Positions 33,860 to 42,653 of a stretch of 64,000 nt of DNA are shown here, piece after piece (position 1 is the first letter of the stretch; every line of letters starts with the position of its first letter). A program made the translations under genes and the position numbers. The stretch lies in assembly GCA_001029295.1 (NCBI GenBank), contig LDXJ01000056.1:1-64000 (forward strand), read 5' to 3'. Below the pieces are notes generated by a model, which saw nothing but the letters and a program-made list of their open reading frames with translations, was not told where the DNA came from and made no database searches. Source of the stretch: Peptococcaceae bacterium CEB3 (GTDB taxonomy: Bacteria > Bacillota > Desulfitobacteriia > Desulfitobacteriales > Desulfitobacteriaceae).

Positions 33860-34729
33860 ATGATGCATTTATGGCTGCAAATCATTTTGAACGGCCTATT
33901 GCAAGGTGGCATATTGGGCATTTCCGCTCTGGCCTTCTCCCTGCAATGGGGCGTAATGAACCTCATTAACCTGGCCCATGGCTCTTTTCAAATTTTGGCT
34001 GCCTATTTGGCCCTGGTTTTGCTCCAGCGCCTGGGTCTTGACCCCTTTTTGGCCATGCCCCTGGTATTTCTGATTTTTTTCGCCGGGGGCTATTTACTTC
34101 AGTTTGGCATCATCAACAGAGTTGTCAGCGGGAACCTTTTCATGACCCTCCTTTTAACCTATGGCCTGGATTTTGTCCTGGCCAATTCTATGATCCTGCT
34201 CTTTACAGCCGATTACAAATCAGTCAATACATCTTATGCCAACTCTTCCTGGCACCTCCTCGGCCTGCAGTTCCCGATTGTGCGCACTTTGGCCCTGGTC
34301 TTTCTCCTCATTCTCTCTCTCCTGCTCTGGCTTTTCCTGGAGTATACCCGGGCAGGCCGAGCCATCAGGGCGACTTCCATGAGTACGGAACCCGCCCGTC
34401 TGATGGGGTTGAGGATCCCGAAAGTCTACGCCCTGACCTTCGGCTTGAGCTCCGGCTTGGCGGCCGTCGGCGGCATTTTTTACGGTTTGAGCAATGCCTT
34501 CTCCCCGGCCGCGGGCGGGCCGCTGACGGTTGGGGCCTTTGTCGTAACCATTCTCGGCGGTGTAGGCACTTCTTGGGGACCTTTAGTCGGGGGAATTATC
34601 TTGGGCGTCCTGGACGCGGTGGGCTCGGTCATACTCGGGCCGACTTATGTCAATGTCATCACTTTCGGCTTGCTCCTGCTCATTTTGATTCTGCGTCCCA
34701 ACGGGATCTTGGGGAGGGCGGCCGCATGA
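33860..34729 (+). CDS. livH: Branched-chain-type ABC transporter permease (LivH)
   Basis: A 289-residue inner-membrane permease with about eight hydrophobic segments and the family stretches QWGVMNLINLAHGSFQILAA and GGVGTSWGPLVGGIILG. The EPARLMGLRIPKVYALTFGL region is the ATPase-contact loop. CGGAGGG lies four bases before ATG 33860. Its stop overlaps the livM start as ATGA. Confidence 0.93.
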   Translation: MMHLWLQIILNGLLQGGILGISALAFSLQWGVMNLINLAHGSFQILAAYLALVLLQRLGLDPFLAMPLVFLIFFAGGYLLQFGIINRVVSGNLFMTLLLTYGLDFVLANSMILLFTADYKSVNTSYANSSWHLLGLQFPIVRTLALVFLLILSLLLWLFLEYTRAGRAIRATSMSTEPARLMGLRIPKVYALTFGLSSGLAAVGGIFYGLSNAFSPAAGGPLTVGAFVVTILGGVGTSWGPLVGGIILGVLDAVGSVILGPTYVNVITFGLLLLILILRPNGILGRAAA

Positions 34730-35667
34730 AAAACAAGTCTCTCATCATCGCCGTTCTCGCCCTCCTCTGCGCCTTCCTCTTGCCCCTGCTCACCAATGAC
34801 TACATCGTTCAAGTCGCCACCGAGATCGCGATGTATGCCGCCTTAGCCGCCGGCTGGAACTTAATCGGGGGGATTACGGGCTACCCCTCCTTCGGCAACG
34901 TTGCTTTTTTCGGCCTCGGGGCCATGCTGGCCGGTGCTTTCTCCGTCAACTGGCATTGGCCCTATTGGCTGGCCGGCATTGTCGCCGTCCTGCTGACCGG
35001 CGTTTTGGGTTTTATTCTGGGCTTGCCCATCTTGCGCCTCAAGGGGCACTATTTTTCTATCGCTACACTCGCTCTGGCAGAAGCCACCCTGGCGATCGTG
35101 ACCAACCTGCAGTTTCTGGGTGGAGGCAAGGGAACCTCCCTACCCCTGATCGGTTCTCCTTTGCTTTTTTACTACATCATGCTGGCAATTGCTTGCTTAT
35201 CCGCTCTGATCACCTATCTTATCGTCCATTCCCAGTATGGCAATACTCTGCTGGCTATCAAATCGGATGAGTCAGCCGCCCAAGCCGTCGGCATTAACAC
35301 GGTACTGGCCAAAAGTACGGCCTTTGCCCTCTCGGCTTTCCTTGGCAGCATGGTTGGTGTGGTCTACGCAATCTGGCAAAGTTATATCGATCCCCCCACT
35401 GTCTTTGAACCCGGAATCACCGTGCTCATGCTGGTGATGACCATGATAGGCGGAGCGGGAACAGTGGCAGGGCCTATTATAGGTGCACTGATCATCGGCA
35501 TCATGACCCAATTGGCCATGGCAGTTTCTCAGAACGCCTCCTCCCTCATTCTTGGCTTAGCCATCATTGTAGTAGTCCTCTTCTTGCCCCAGGGCATCTT
35601 GGGATCCCATCGTTCCGGGAAAGGAGGAAAGCGTCCGGGGAAGCATTCCTTCTCTTGGCGCGGGTAA
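34726..35667 (+). CDS. livM: Branched-chain-type ABC transporter permease (LivM)
   Basis: A 313-residue permease starting MKNKSLIIAVLALLCAFLLP, with the family motif GYPSFGNVAFFGLGAMLAG and the ATPase loop SDESAAQAVGINTVLAKSTA. ATG 34726 overlaps the livH stop by four bases, so translation is coupled. The upstream extension of the frame lies inside livH and is not used. Confidence 0.93.
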   Translation: MKNKSLIIAVLALLCAFLLPLLTNDYIVQVATEIAMYAALAAGWNLIGGITGYPSFGNVAFFGLGAMLAGAFSVNWHWPYWLAGIVAVLLTGVLGFILGLPILRLKGHYFSIATLALAEATLAIVTNLQFLGGGKGTSLPLIGSPLLFYYIMLAIACLSALITYLIVHSQYGNTLLAIKSDESAAQAVGINTVLAKSTAFALSAFLGSMVGVVYAIWQSYIDPPTVFEPGITVLMLVMTMIGGAGTVAGPIIGALIIGIMTQLAMAVSQNASSLILGLAIIVVVLFLPQGILGSHRSGKGGKRPGKHSFSWRG

Positions 35668-35668
35668 G

Positions 35669-36397
35669 ATGACGATTTTACAAGTTGAGAACCTGAGCAA
35701 AGACTTCGGGGGGCTGCGCGTCCTGGAAAACATCACTTTCTCTCTGGCCGCCGGCAGCGTCGTCGGACTCATCGGCCCCAACGGCGCCGGCAAAAGCACC
35801 CTAGTCAACTTGATTGCGGGCGCGGACAGACCCACTGGGGGAGAGATTCTTTTTGCTTCCCGCCGCCTCGCCGGCCTGCCGGCGTGGCGCGTTGCACGTT
35901 TAGGCCTGGCCCGTACTTTCCAAATCACCCGCGTTTTTACCGACCTCAGCCTGGGTGACAATATCCGCCTGGCGGCTTGGACCCGGGGCTTACGTGGAAA
36001 AGGCCTGGAAGCGGAGGTGAGAAGGCTGGCGGATTTGACCGAACTCAGTGACAAAATCGCCAAGCCGAGCCGTGATCTGACCCTGGCCGATCAAAAGCGC
36101 CTGCAGCTGGCCCGGGCCTTGGCCCTGAAACCCAAGTTACTCCTGTTGGACGAGGTGATGGCCGGTTTGAACCCCTCAGAGTTGGATCGGGCCATTCAAC
36201 TCCTAGCCAAGCTCAGAAACGAAGGAATCACGATGCTCGTCATCGAACACCTGATGCGCGTCATCATGAATATTTCAGACCGAGTGCTGGTGCTGCACCA
36301 GGGCAGCCTGATCGCCGACGGCCCTCCGGCGGAAGTTGTGGCTTCAAGCCAAGTTCAGGAAGCTTACCTCGGTCGACGTTATGTCCAAAATCGTTAA
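35669..36397 (+). CDS. livG: ABC transporter ATPase (LivG)
   Basis: A 242-residue ATPase with Walker A GPNGAGKSTLVN, the signature region LTLADQKRLQLARALAL (LSGGQ replaced by LTLADQ), Walker B LLLLDEVMAGLNPSE and the switch His in VIEHLMRV. The N(P)SE after Walker B is typical of LivG. It starts one base after the livM stop. Confidence 0.93.
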   Translation: MTILQVENLSKDFGGLRVLENITFSLAAGSVVGLIGPNGAGKSTLVNLIAGADRPTGGEILFASRRLAGLPAWRVARLGLARTFQITRVFTDLSLGDNIRLAAWTRGLRGKGLEAEVRRLADLTELSDKIAKPSRDLTLADQKRLQLARALALKPKLLLLDEVMAGLNPSELDRAIQLLAKLRNEGITMLVIEHLMRVIMNISDRVLVLHQGSLIADGPPAEVVASSQVQEAYLGRRYVQNR

Positions 36398-36424
36398 TCT
36401 TCTAGCTGAAGAGGGGGGAGTTAG

Positions 36425-37126
36425 GTGTTTACAATTAAGGGTTTGACCGTCGGGTACGGTGATACAAAAGTCCTTTGGGACATCGACCTAGAAATTGCGC
36501 CGGGCGAAATCATCGCTTTAATCGGCGTCAATGGCGCCGGCAAGACCACTCTGCTCAAAACAATTATGGGCTTACTGTCTCCTCAAAGTGGCAGCATCAG
36601 CTATCGCGGCCACGAGCTCTCCGGACTGGACACACATTCTATTGTCAAACTGGGGCTTAATCTTACCCCCCAGGGTCGACTTCTCTTCACCGGGATGAGC
36701 GTGGAGGAAAACCTGCTCATGGGTGCTTACCTAAGACATGATTCGGATGTTGGCCGTGACCTCAAATACATTTATGATCTCTTTCCGCGCTTAGGTGAGC
36801 GCAGGCGGCAAAGGGCGGGGACGCTGAGCGGCGGAGAACAGCAAATGTGCGCCTTGGGGCGCTCCCTCATGTCCCGGCCCTCCCTTCTGCTTTTGGATGA
36901 AATGAGCTTGGGGCTTGCTCCCATCGTGGTCGAGATGCTGCTGGACTTGGTCGTGGAAATTCGCAGACAGGGAACTACCGTTCTCATCGTCGAACAGGAC
37001 GTTGAAGAGGCCCTGCGGCGAGCCGACCGCGGGTACGTTCTGGAAGGAGGCCGCATAGCCATGTCCGGGCCGGCCCCGGAACTCTTAAATAACACGAGTT
37101 TGCGCATCGCTTATCTGGGTCTCTGA
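36425..37126 (+). CDS. livF: ABC transporter ATPase (LivF)
   Basis: A 233-residue ATPase with Walker A GVNGAGKTTLLK, signature LSGGEQQMCALGRSL, Walker B LLLLDEMSLGLAP and switch His replaced by Gln in IVEQDVEEAL, as is usual in LivF. GTG 36425 follows GGGGGGAG. It is the last gene of the importer and converges with the sensor-unit gene at 37172. Confidence 0.93.
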   Translation: MFTIKGLTVGYGDTKVLWDIDLEIAPGEIIALIGVNGAGKTTLLKTIMGLLSPQSGSISYRGHELSGLDTHSIVKLGLNLTPQGRLLFTGMSVEENLLMGAYLRHDSDVGRDLKYIYDLFPRLGERRRQRAGTLSGGEQQMCALGRSLMSRPSLLLLDEMSLGLAPIVVEMLLDLVVEIRRQGTTVLIVEQDVEEALRRADRGYVLEGGRIAMSGPAPELLNNTSLRIAYLGL

Positions 37127-37171
37127 CGTGCCAGGGGACAGAGGTCAGAAGCCGGACGCATCCACATGGGT

Positions 37172-38203
37172 TCACGGTATGCCCGGCCGAACGCTTTGAA
37201 CCAGATTGCGGCCTATTTCCGCCTCCAAGTGCTCCCAAGCCGGGTTGAAAGCTTTTTGTAAGGCTTCCTTCTCACCCGGCGTCAAATGCCGGATCTTCAC
37301 CTTGCCTTGTTTCTCCAGGGCTCTCAACTGCCGCTCGTTAACTTTTTGCGCTTCGGCCCGTTCCCAAACCGTCACTTCTGCCAGGGTATCCTGTAACACC
37401 TTCCGGACCCAGGCCGGCAGACTCTGCCAAAAGTCGGCGTTGGTCAGGACCACATAACCCAGATAGCCATGGTCACTCAAGGTCAGATATTTTTGCGAGC
37501 GGTCGAACTGCTGGGTATAGATGTTGGAGATCGTATTTTCCTCGCCGTCCACCAGACCCGTGCCCAAAGCTTTGCCCACATCGTTGAACGGCATAGGGTA
37601 AGCCTCAGCACCGACGGCGGCAAACTGATCCACCAATACCTGTGAAGGCATCACCCGAAATCTCAGCCCTCGAAAATCTTTGGGCTGGATCAGGGGACGC
37701 TTGTTATCGGTAAATTCCTTAAACCCGTTGTCCCACACGGCCAAGCCCAGCATTTTTTTCGTTTGCAGTTCAGCCAGCAATTTTTTCCCCACCGGGCCCG
37801 ACATTAACTGATGAACATGACGCAAGTCCGGGAAGGCATAGGGCAAGTCTAACAGTTGCCAGTCCGGGAACAGACCGGAGAGTTTTGATGTCGCCGGAGC
37901 CAGCATCTGCACCGCTCCCCGCTTCAGCGCATCCAATTCCTCCCCGTCTTTGTATAAGGTCGAATTGGGAAAGACCTGGACTTCCACATAGCCGCCGGTC
38001 CTTTGCCTTACCAGGTCGGCAAAGCGCGAAGCCGCCAATCCTTTGGGCGAATCCGCCGCTGTGACATGTGAAAACTTGATGACAATTTCCTCGTTTTTGG
38101 CCACCTGCTGATGATCCACCACCCGTGGGGCGCAGCCGGACAGGCTGAGAATAAACGCCGAAAACAAGACAACCGTCCAGGTAAAAATACTCTTTTTGCG
38201 CAC
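37172..38203 (-). CDS. TRAP-type (DctP family) substrate-binding lipoprotein, probable co-sensor
   Basis: A 343-residue binding protein. Its signal peptide ends in the lipobox LSLSGCAP, followed by the family core IKFSHVTAADSPKGLAASRF, VQVFPNSTLYKDGEE, the carboxylate-binding Arg region FRGLRFRVMPSQ, and LVDGEENTISNI. No DctQ or DctM membrane subunits are nearby. It directly follows a sensor kinase and response regulator gene, as DctB does in the B. subtilis dctB-dctS-dctR unit, where the binding protein helps the kinase sense C4-dicarboxylates. A sensing role is therefore more likely than transport. Confidence 0.9.
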   Translation of the reverse strand: MRKKSIFTWTVVLFSAFILSLSGCAPRVVDHQQVAKNEEIVIKFSHVTAADSPKGLAASRFADLVRQRTGGYVEVQVFPNSTLYKDGEELDALKRGAVQMLAPATSKLSGLFPDWQLLDLPYAFPDLRHVHQLMSGPVGKKLLAELQTKKMLGLAVWDNGFKEFTDNKRPLIQPKDFRGLRFRVMPSQVLVDQFAAVGAEAYPMPFNDVGKALGTGLVDGEENTISNIYTQQFDRSQKYLTLSDHGYLGYVVLTNADFWQSLPAWVRKVLQDTLAEVTVWERAEAQKVNERQLRALEKQGKVKIRHLTPGEKEALQKAFNPAWEHLEAEIGRNLVQSVRPGIP

Positions 38204-38246
38204 GTTATCGCCCTTCCTGATTTTCCGACCTACCCTACATAAAAAC

Positions 38247-38951
38247 TTACCCTCGGTTGCGTTCTGTCAGCCGGTATTTGTTCAGTGGCCTGCCAATAGT
38301 GCCGTAACGGCTCTCCAGCCAAACTTTTCCGTTCTTCTCCAGATACTCCAAATAACGTCGGGCCGTGACCCGCGCCAGCCCTATCCCCTCGGCAACTTCT
38401 TCGGCGGACACCTCTCTCTTTTCTTGCGCCAGAAAAGCGAGAATTTGGCGCAACGTGACCTGCCTCAGGCCTTTAGGCAGTACATTCTCCTCCGGCCGGC
38501 ACTCATCACCGCTCTTGCGACACCAAAGGCTGTCTAAATCGCCCTGGTCCAGTGTGCAGCGGGAAGCCATTTTTTCCGTGTACTCCCGGTATTGGGCAAG
38601 CGCGCGGGCAATCCGTTGAAACTTAAAAGGCTTGATGATGTAATCAACCACGCCCAAACGCCGCAATTCTTGTATGGTATCGGCGTCGTGAGCCGCCGTA
38701 ATCATAATCACGTCGGTGGGAAGATCTTCGAGACGGATGCGTTTCAGTACCTGCAGGCCATCGAGATCCGGTAAGTAGATGTCCAGAACGGTCAGGCGCG
38801 GACGCAGTGACTTGACCAACTCCACAGCTTCCCGGCCGGACGTCGCCCTGCCGGTAATTTTAAACCCCCCCACCCTGGTGACAAATTCCGCGTTGACCGC
38901 CATCACCATAGGATCATCCTCCACCAAAACCAGCTCGATTTCCTCCGGCAT
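38247..38951 (-). CDS. Response regulator, CitB/DcuR type
   Basis: A 234-residue regulator. The receiver domain has ELVLVEDDPMVM, the phospho-acceptor Asp in LTVLDIYLPDLDGLQVL, and the Lys in DYIIKPFKF. The C-terminal helix-turn-helix (SAEEVAEGIGLARVTARRYL) matches the CitB/DcuR/MalR group, partners of citrate/dicarboxylate kinases. ATG 38951 has GGGGTG six bases upstream. It follows the kinase by 27 bp and precedes the binding protein by 43 bp. Confidence 0.93.
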   Translation of the reverse strand: MPEEIELVLVEDDPMVMAVNAEFVTRVGGFKITGRATSGREAVELVKSLRPRLTVLDIYLPDLDGLQVLKRIRLEDLPTDVIMITAAHDADTIQELRRLGVVDYIIKPFKFQRIARALAQYREYTEKMASRCTLDQGDLDSLWCRKSGDECRPEENVLPKGLRQVTLRQILAFLAQEKREVSAEEVAEGIGLARVTARRYLEYLEKNGKVWLESRYGTIGRPLNKYRLTERNRG

Positions 38952-38978
38952 CCATATCACCCCCATATCCACCTGTCT

Positions 38979-40577
38979 TCACTCCCGCCCTTCTCTGTTA
39001 GACCAGACTAGGGGAAGCCTGATCAAAAACCGGGTTCCCCAATTTCCGGTTTCCACCTCCACCCGGCCTGCGTGACTTTCCACCGCGTGTTTTACCAGAG
39101 CCAGGCCAATCCCATGACCATCCGTATCCTTCCTGCTAAAGCCCCGTTCAAAAATGTGTTCGAGATCTCCGGGCGCGATTCCCGGACCCGTATCTTCCAC
39201 AGAAAGGACGAGTTCTTCTTCACTTTGCTTAATCAGGCAGTGAACCTCGCGCAGGGCCCTTCCGCTCACCGCTTCCAGCGCATTCTCGAGCAGATTGCCC
39301 AGAATGACCACCAAACCGCTCCTTTCCATCTGGGGAAGCTCCCCCACATTGGATTCCTGATCGAAAATCAACTGGGTTTTCAGCTCTTTGGCCCGGTTGT
39401 ACTTTCCGAGCAAAAGTCCGGCCAAAGCGGGATTGCGAATTCTCCGGCTGAGAAAGCGAGTGATTTCCTCTTGTTCCTCGGTCGTCGAGAAAATATAATC
39501 CACCGCTCTTTCGTATTTGCGCAACTGAATCAACCCCGCGATCGTATGGAGTTTGTTCAATGACTCGTGATTCTGGGCCCGCAATGCTTCGATAAACGTT
39601 TTCACTCCGGTTAGTTCTTCTGCCAACTTATTGAATTCCGTCTTGTCCTGGAAGGTAATGGCCGCGCCCGCCACCTTATCACTGACCACGATGGGCAAAA
39701 AGTTGGCCAGGACCGGATTTTGATTTAACATCAGTTCCTGATTGAGCTTTCCTTCCCCGCTCAGGACGGTCTCTTTCAAGCCGGGAACCGCTACAACCTC
39801 ATCCAGGGGTCTGCCGACGCTGTCCGCGGGAGCGCCGGTAAGGCGTTGAGCCTCCCGGTTGAAGATGGTGACGATCCCTTCCTTATCGATGGCGATAACC
39901 CCTTCCGCCATCGCTTGTAACACGGCAATCCGTTCCTCAAAAATTCTGGCGATTTCCGGAGGTTCCAGACTAAACATATTCTTCTTAATATTCCGAGCCA
40001 GGTAAAAAGATCCGGCCAAGCCCAAGGCCACCCCCACCAAGAGAGAGGAGTAGAGTTGCAGGCGCAAGGCCTGCAAGGCTTCGCTGACTGTGGGAACGAG
40101 AATCCCAACCGTAACAACCCCGACTTGGCGTGTGCCTTGATCAGCCATAACCGGAACGAAAGCGCGGATAGAAGGCCCCAAAACTCCGACAGCCTGGGAC
40201 AGATATTCCTTGTGGCGCAGGGCCGGCCCTTCGTCTCCGTCGGCAAACAGTGTCCCTATGCGGTCCTGAAGCGGGTGAGAATAGCGCACCCGGTTCATGT
40301 CGAAAACGACAATGTATTCCACCCCCGTAGCCAAGCGAATGCGCTCCGCAATGGGCTGAATGACTTTCCAACCCCCGGGCTTTCCCAGGTTGTCCTGGAT
40401 TTCTTTCAATTCTGCCACCGTACGCGCTATGGCCATCGCCCTCAGGCCGATTTCTTGCCGGGCCGCTTCGGTAGTGCGCTCCACAATCATCCCGCCGGCC
40501 GCGAGGATCGACAATAAAACCAAGCCGAACGAGAGGAGGGCGATTTTTGTTCGCAGCTTGAGTTGAACAATTTCCAT
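38979..40577 (-). CDS. Sensor histidine kinase, CitA/DcuS/DctS type
   Basis: A 532-residue membrane kinase. A first membrane helix (about 12-34) and a second (about 170-190) frame an extracytoplasmic CACHE-like domain containing the GVEYIVVFDMNRVRYSHPLQ motif typical of citrate/dicarboxylate sensors. A cytoplasmic PAS domain (MAEGVIAIDKEGIVTIFNRE) and the DHp helix RAQNHESLNKLHTIAGL follow. The ATPase has ILGNLLENALEA, VEDTGPGIAP and the G2 box GHGIGLALVK. ATG 40577 is chosen because the first helix begins just after it; the ORF extends 81 codons further without support. Confidence 0.93.
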   Translation of the reverse strand: MEIVQLKLRTKIALLSFGLVLLSILAAGGMIVERTTEAARQEIGLRAMAIARTVAELKEIQDNLGKPGGWKVIQPIAERIRLATGVEYIVVFDMNRVRYSHPLQDRIGTLFADGDEGPALRHKEYLSQAVGVLGPSIRAFVPVMADQGTRQVGVVTVGILVPTVSEALQALRLQLYSSLLVGVALGLAGSFYLARNIKKNMFSLEPPEIARIFEERIAVLQAMAEGVIAIDKEGIVTIFNREAQRLTGAPADSVGRPLDEVVAVPGLKETVLSGEGKLNQELMLNQNPVLANFLPIVVSDKVAGAAITFQDKTEFNKLAEELTGVKTFIEALRAQNHESLNKLHTIAGLIQLRKYERAVDYIFSTTEEQEEITRFLSRRIRNPALAGLLLGKYNRAKELKTQLIFDQESNVGELPQMERSGLVVILGNLLENALEAVSGRALREVHCLIKQSEEELVLSVEDTGPGIAPGDLEHIFERGFSRKDTDGHGIGLALVKHAVESHAGRVEVETGNWGTRFLIRLPLVWSNREGRE

Positions 40578-40647
40578 TTTTTCACCCGGACCCTCATTAA
40601 ACCGTCGCCCCCGAGCAAGCCGGCGCACTTTAGGCAAAACCGGGTGG

Positions 40648-41271
40648 CTATTCCGCCGGTTTGGGAACAAAACGGGCGAGTTCCCCCCGAATCGCGGCGG
40701 CAACTCTGTCAACCGGTTGGTTGCCGTCAATGACCGCCACGTTTTCTCCCCGCGCCAGAGCACGCTGTACCAGTCCGTCGAATTTTCGCAAAACCTGTTG
40801 CAAGGTTGTCTCCTGTTCAAAAAGTTCCGTCCGCAAACGGGACTTTTCGATCCGGCTCAGACTGATTTCCGGGTCCACCCGGATAAAGAGAGTCAAGTCA
40901 GGGGCCATAGCTTTCGCATTGACGCTTTCCAGCCATTCCTGGGTCAACTCCAGTCCCTGGTAGGCCAAAGACGACCAAAGATAACGATCGCAGACGACAT
41001 CGCCGCCCCGGGCCAGGGCCGGTCGGATTTGCTGGGCCAAGTGATCCAGACGATCGGCCGCAAACAAAAGCGCCAGCTCCGCTCCGCCCAAATCCCTGAG
41101 CCTCTTGCTCAACGCTTGGCGAATCAAAGACCCCACAGGCCCGTCTGACGGTTCTTTGGTCACCAGCACCGCACGCCGGTTGAGTTCCTCAAGCCAGCGG
41201 GCTGTTAGCGCGGCTTGGGTCGTGAGGCCCGAACCGTCAATTCCCTCGAGCACTATAAAATGTCCCCGCAT
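40648..41271 (-). CDS. tmk: Thymidylate kinase, variant P-loop
   Basis: A 207-residue dTMP kinase (dTMP + ATP to dTDP + ADP). It shows FIVLEGIDGSGLTTQAAL, VTKEPSDGPVGSLIR, the DRY-type motif VVCDRYLWSSLAYQG and the lid region SRIEKSRLRTELFE. The invariant Walker-A lysine is Leu (codon CTC, not one base from a Lys codon), so it is not a simple sequencing error. It may be a divergent active kinase with a Lys from the lid, or a paralogue with altered activity. No holB is adjacent. Confidence 0.85.
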   Translation of the reverse strand: MRGHFIVLEGIDGSGLTTQAALTARWLEELNRRAVLVTKEPSDGPVGSLIRQALSKRLRDLGGAELALLFAADRLDHLAQQIRPALARGGDVVCDRYLWSSLAYQGLELTQEWLESVNAKAMAPDLTLFIRVDPEISLSRIEKSRLRTELFEQETTLQQVLRKFDGLVQRALARGENVAVIDGNQPVDRVAAAIRGELARFVPKPAE

Positions 41272-41426
41272 CTGTCCACCCCTCGCTTTAGATATCTTTC
41301 ACCGTTATTTTCTCCCTTAAAGCGCCGATTTCCTCCCTCGCCGCAAAGTCTTGGCTTAATTTCTTCCCATAAAGTTAAGGGGCAAGTTTCAGGAACCCGC
41401 CCCTCTTTTTCTGGTCTCAGCCGCTG

Positions 41427-41498
41427 TTCATCAATACGACATTTATCAATACAACGTTCATCAATACTAGTTCATCAATACTAGTTCATCAATACTAC
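41427..41498. repeat. Tandem repeat, five 14-15 bp units
   Basis: Five head-to-tail units of TTCATCAATAC plus three or four bases: two of 15 bp, then three of 14 bp (TTCATCAATACTAG twice exactly). They fill part of the 329-bp gap 41272-41600 between tmk and spo0A, where no gene is seen. Copy number may vary between strains. Confidence 0.85.
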
Positions 41499-41600
41499 GG
41501 TTAGCAACACCATTATAATCTATCCTAAAGCCATCCACCCCCGCAGACGGCGTCAACCTCCTGCCACAACCTTGTCCACCGCTCTAAAATCTATGTATTC

Positions 41601-42395
41601 CTAACTGACCTTGCTCATGACTCTTAATTTGTCCGCAAGCAGGGCCACAAACTCGGAATTAGTCGGCTTTTGCCTCTCTATATTCATGGAGTAGCCGAAA
41701 ATCCTCTTCAAAGTCTCCGTGTGCCCCCGCTCCCAAGCCAACTCAATCGCATGGCGGATACCCCGCTCCACTCGGCTGGGAGCGGTATCGTATTTCTTGG
41801 CAATCGCGGGGTAGAGTTCTTTCGTTACGGCTCCTAAAAGCGAGACGTCTTCGACAACCATCAAAATGGCGTCCCTGATGTACTGATACCCTTTGACATG
41901 GGCCGGAATGCCTATCTGATGCATCATGGATGTCACCTCGGCACCCAAATTCAAACCGCTTCCCACCGAGGTCACTGCCGGGGCCGTCGAAGTAAAGGAG
42001 GCCGAAATCACAGGAGCTTCCTGAGTTAAAGCCCGGATCCGTTTGCCCAAAATCTCTAAATCGAAAGGTTTCAAGATGAAGTAGTCAACTCCCATCATCA
42101 TGGCCTGATGGGTCAGTGATTCCTGTCCGAAGGCTGTCAACATGATAATTTTTGGCCGGCTGGCCATGGCTCTGGCGTTGATCCGCTCCAAAACTCCCAG
42201 CCCGTCCAGGCTGGGCATAACCAGGTCTACAATGATCAGATCCGGGTCGTGCGCTTGAATCATGTCCCAAGCCTCTATCCCGTTGTAAGCCAGACCCACA
42301 ACTTGCAGGTCTTCCTGAGTCTGCAAATAGCCCTGCAACATCTGGCAAAGACTGTGGTTGTCGTCCGCGACAATGATTTTTACTTTCTTACCCAT
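41601..42395 (-). CDS. spo0A: Sporulation master regulator Spo0A
   Basis: A 264-residue response regulator. The receiver domain (1-120) has IIVADDNHSLC, the phospho-acceptor D57 in IIVDLVMPSLDG and the Lys in DYFILKPFDLE. The C-terminal Spo0A DNA-binding domain is intact: SVGSGLNLGAEVTSMMHQIG, KKYDTAPSRVERGIRHAIEL and RIFGYSMNIERQKPTNSEF. Phosphorylated Spo0A binds TGTCGAA boxes and commits the cell to sporulation. It shows that the host is an endospore-forming Firmicute. The gene stands alone. Confidence 0.97.
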   Translation of the reverse strand: MGKKVKIIVADDNHSLCQMLQGYLQTQEDLQVVGLAYNGIEAWDMIQAHDPDLIIVDLVMPSLDGLGVLERINARAMASRPKIIMLTAFGQESLTHQAMMMGVDYFILKPFDLEILGKRIRALTQEAPVISASFTSTAPAVTSVGSGLNLGAEVTSMMHQIGIPAHVKGYQYIRDAILMVVEDVSLLGAVTKELYPAIAKKYDTAPSRVERGIRHAIELAWERGHTETLKRIFGYSMNIERQKPTNSEFVALLADKLRVMSKVS

Positions 42396-42488
42396 TCCGT
42401 CATCATCCCGCCTTATGTAATTAATTCCGGATTATTCGTGAACATCCCCTGTTCCTCTCCGGTGTTTACATTATACTTTAGGTCACAT

Positions 42489-42495
42489 GTCGAAA
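42489..42495 (+). promoter_or_regulatory. Possible 0A box upstream of spo0A
   Basis: TGTCGAA, the Spo0A-box core, lies 94 bp upstream of the spo0A start codon, where self-regulation is known in Bacillus. A single short match could be chance. The rest of 42396-42653 shows only an AT-rich hairpin near 42563-42586. Confidence 0.45.
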
Positions 42496-42653
42496 TCGTA
42501 AAAAATAAGTAAGCCTTGGCGGGATGGCTTTTGCTCCGGATACGGTAAACGCTCACTTTTTTTGGTTATTAATGGAAAATAACTTTCGCGTTTTTCTGCC
42601 TTGTTTTCCCTGCCCGGGAAAATAAGCCGGAATGATGTGGTATATTATGGGAT

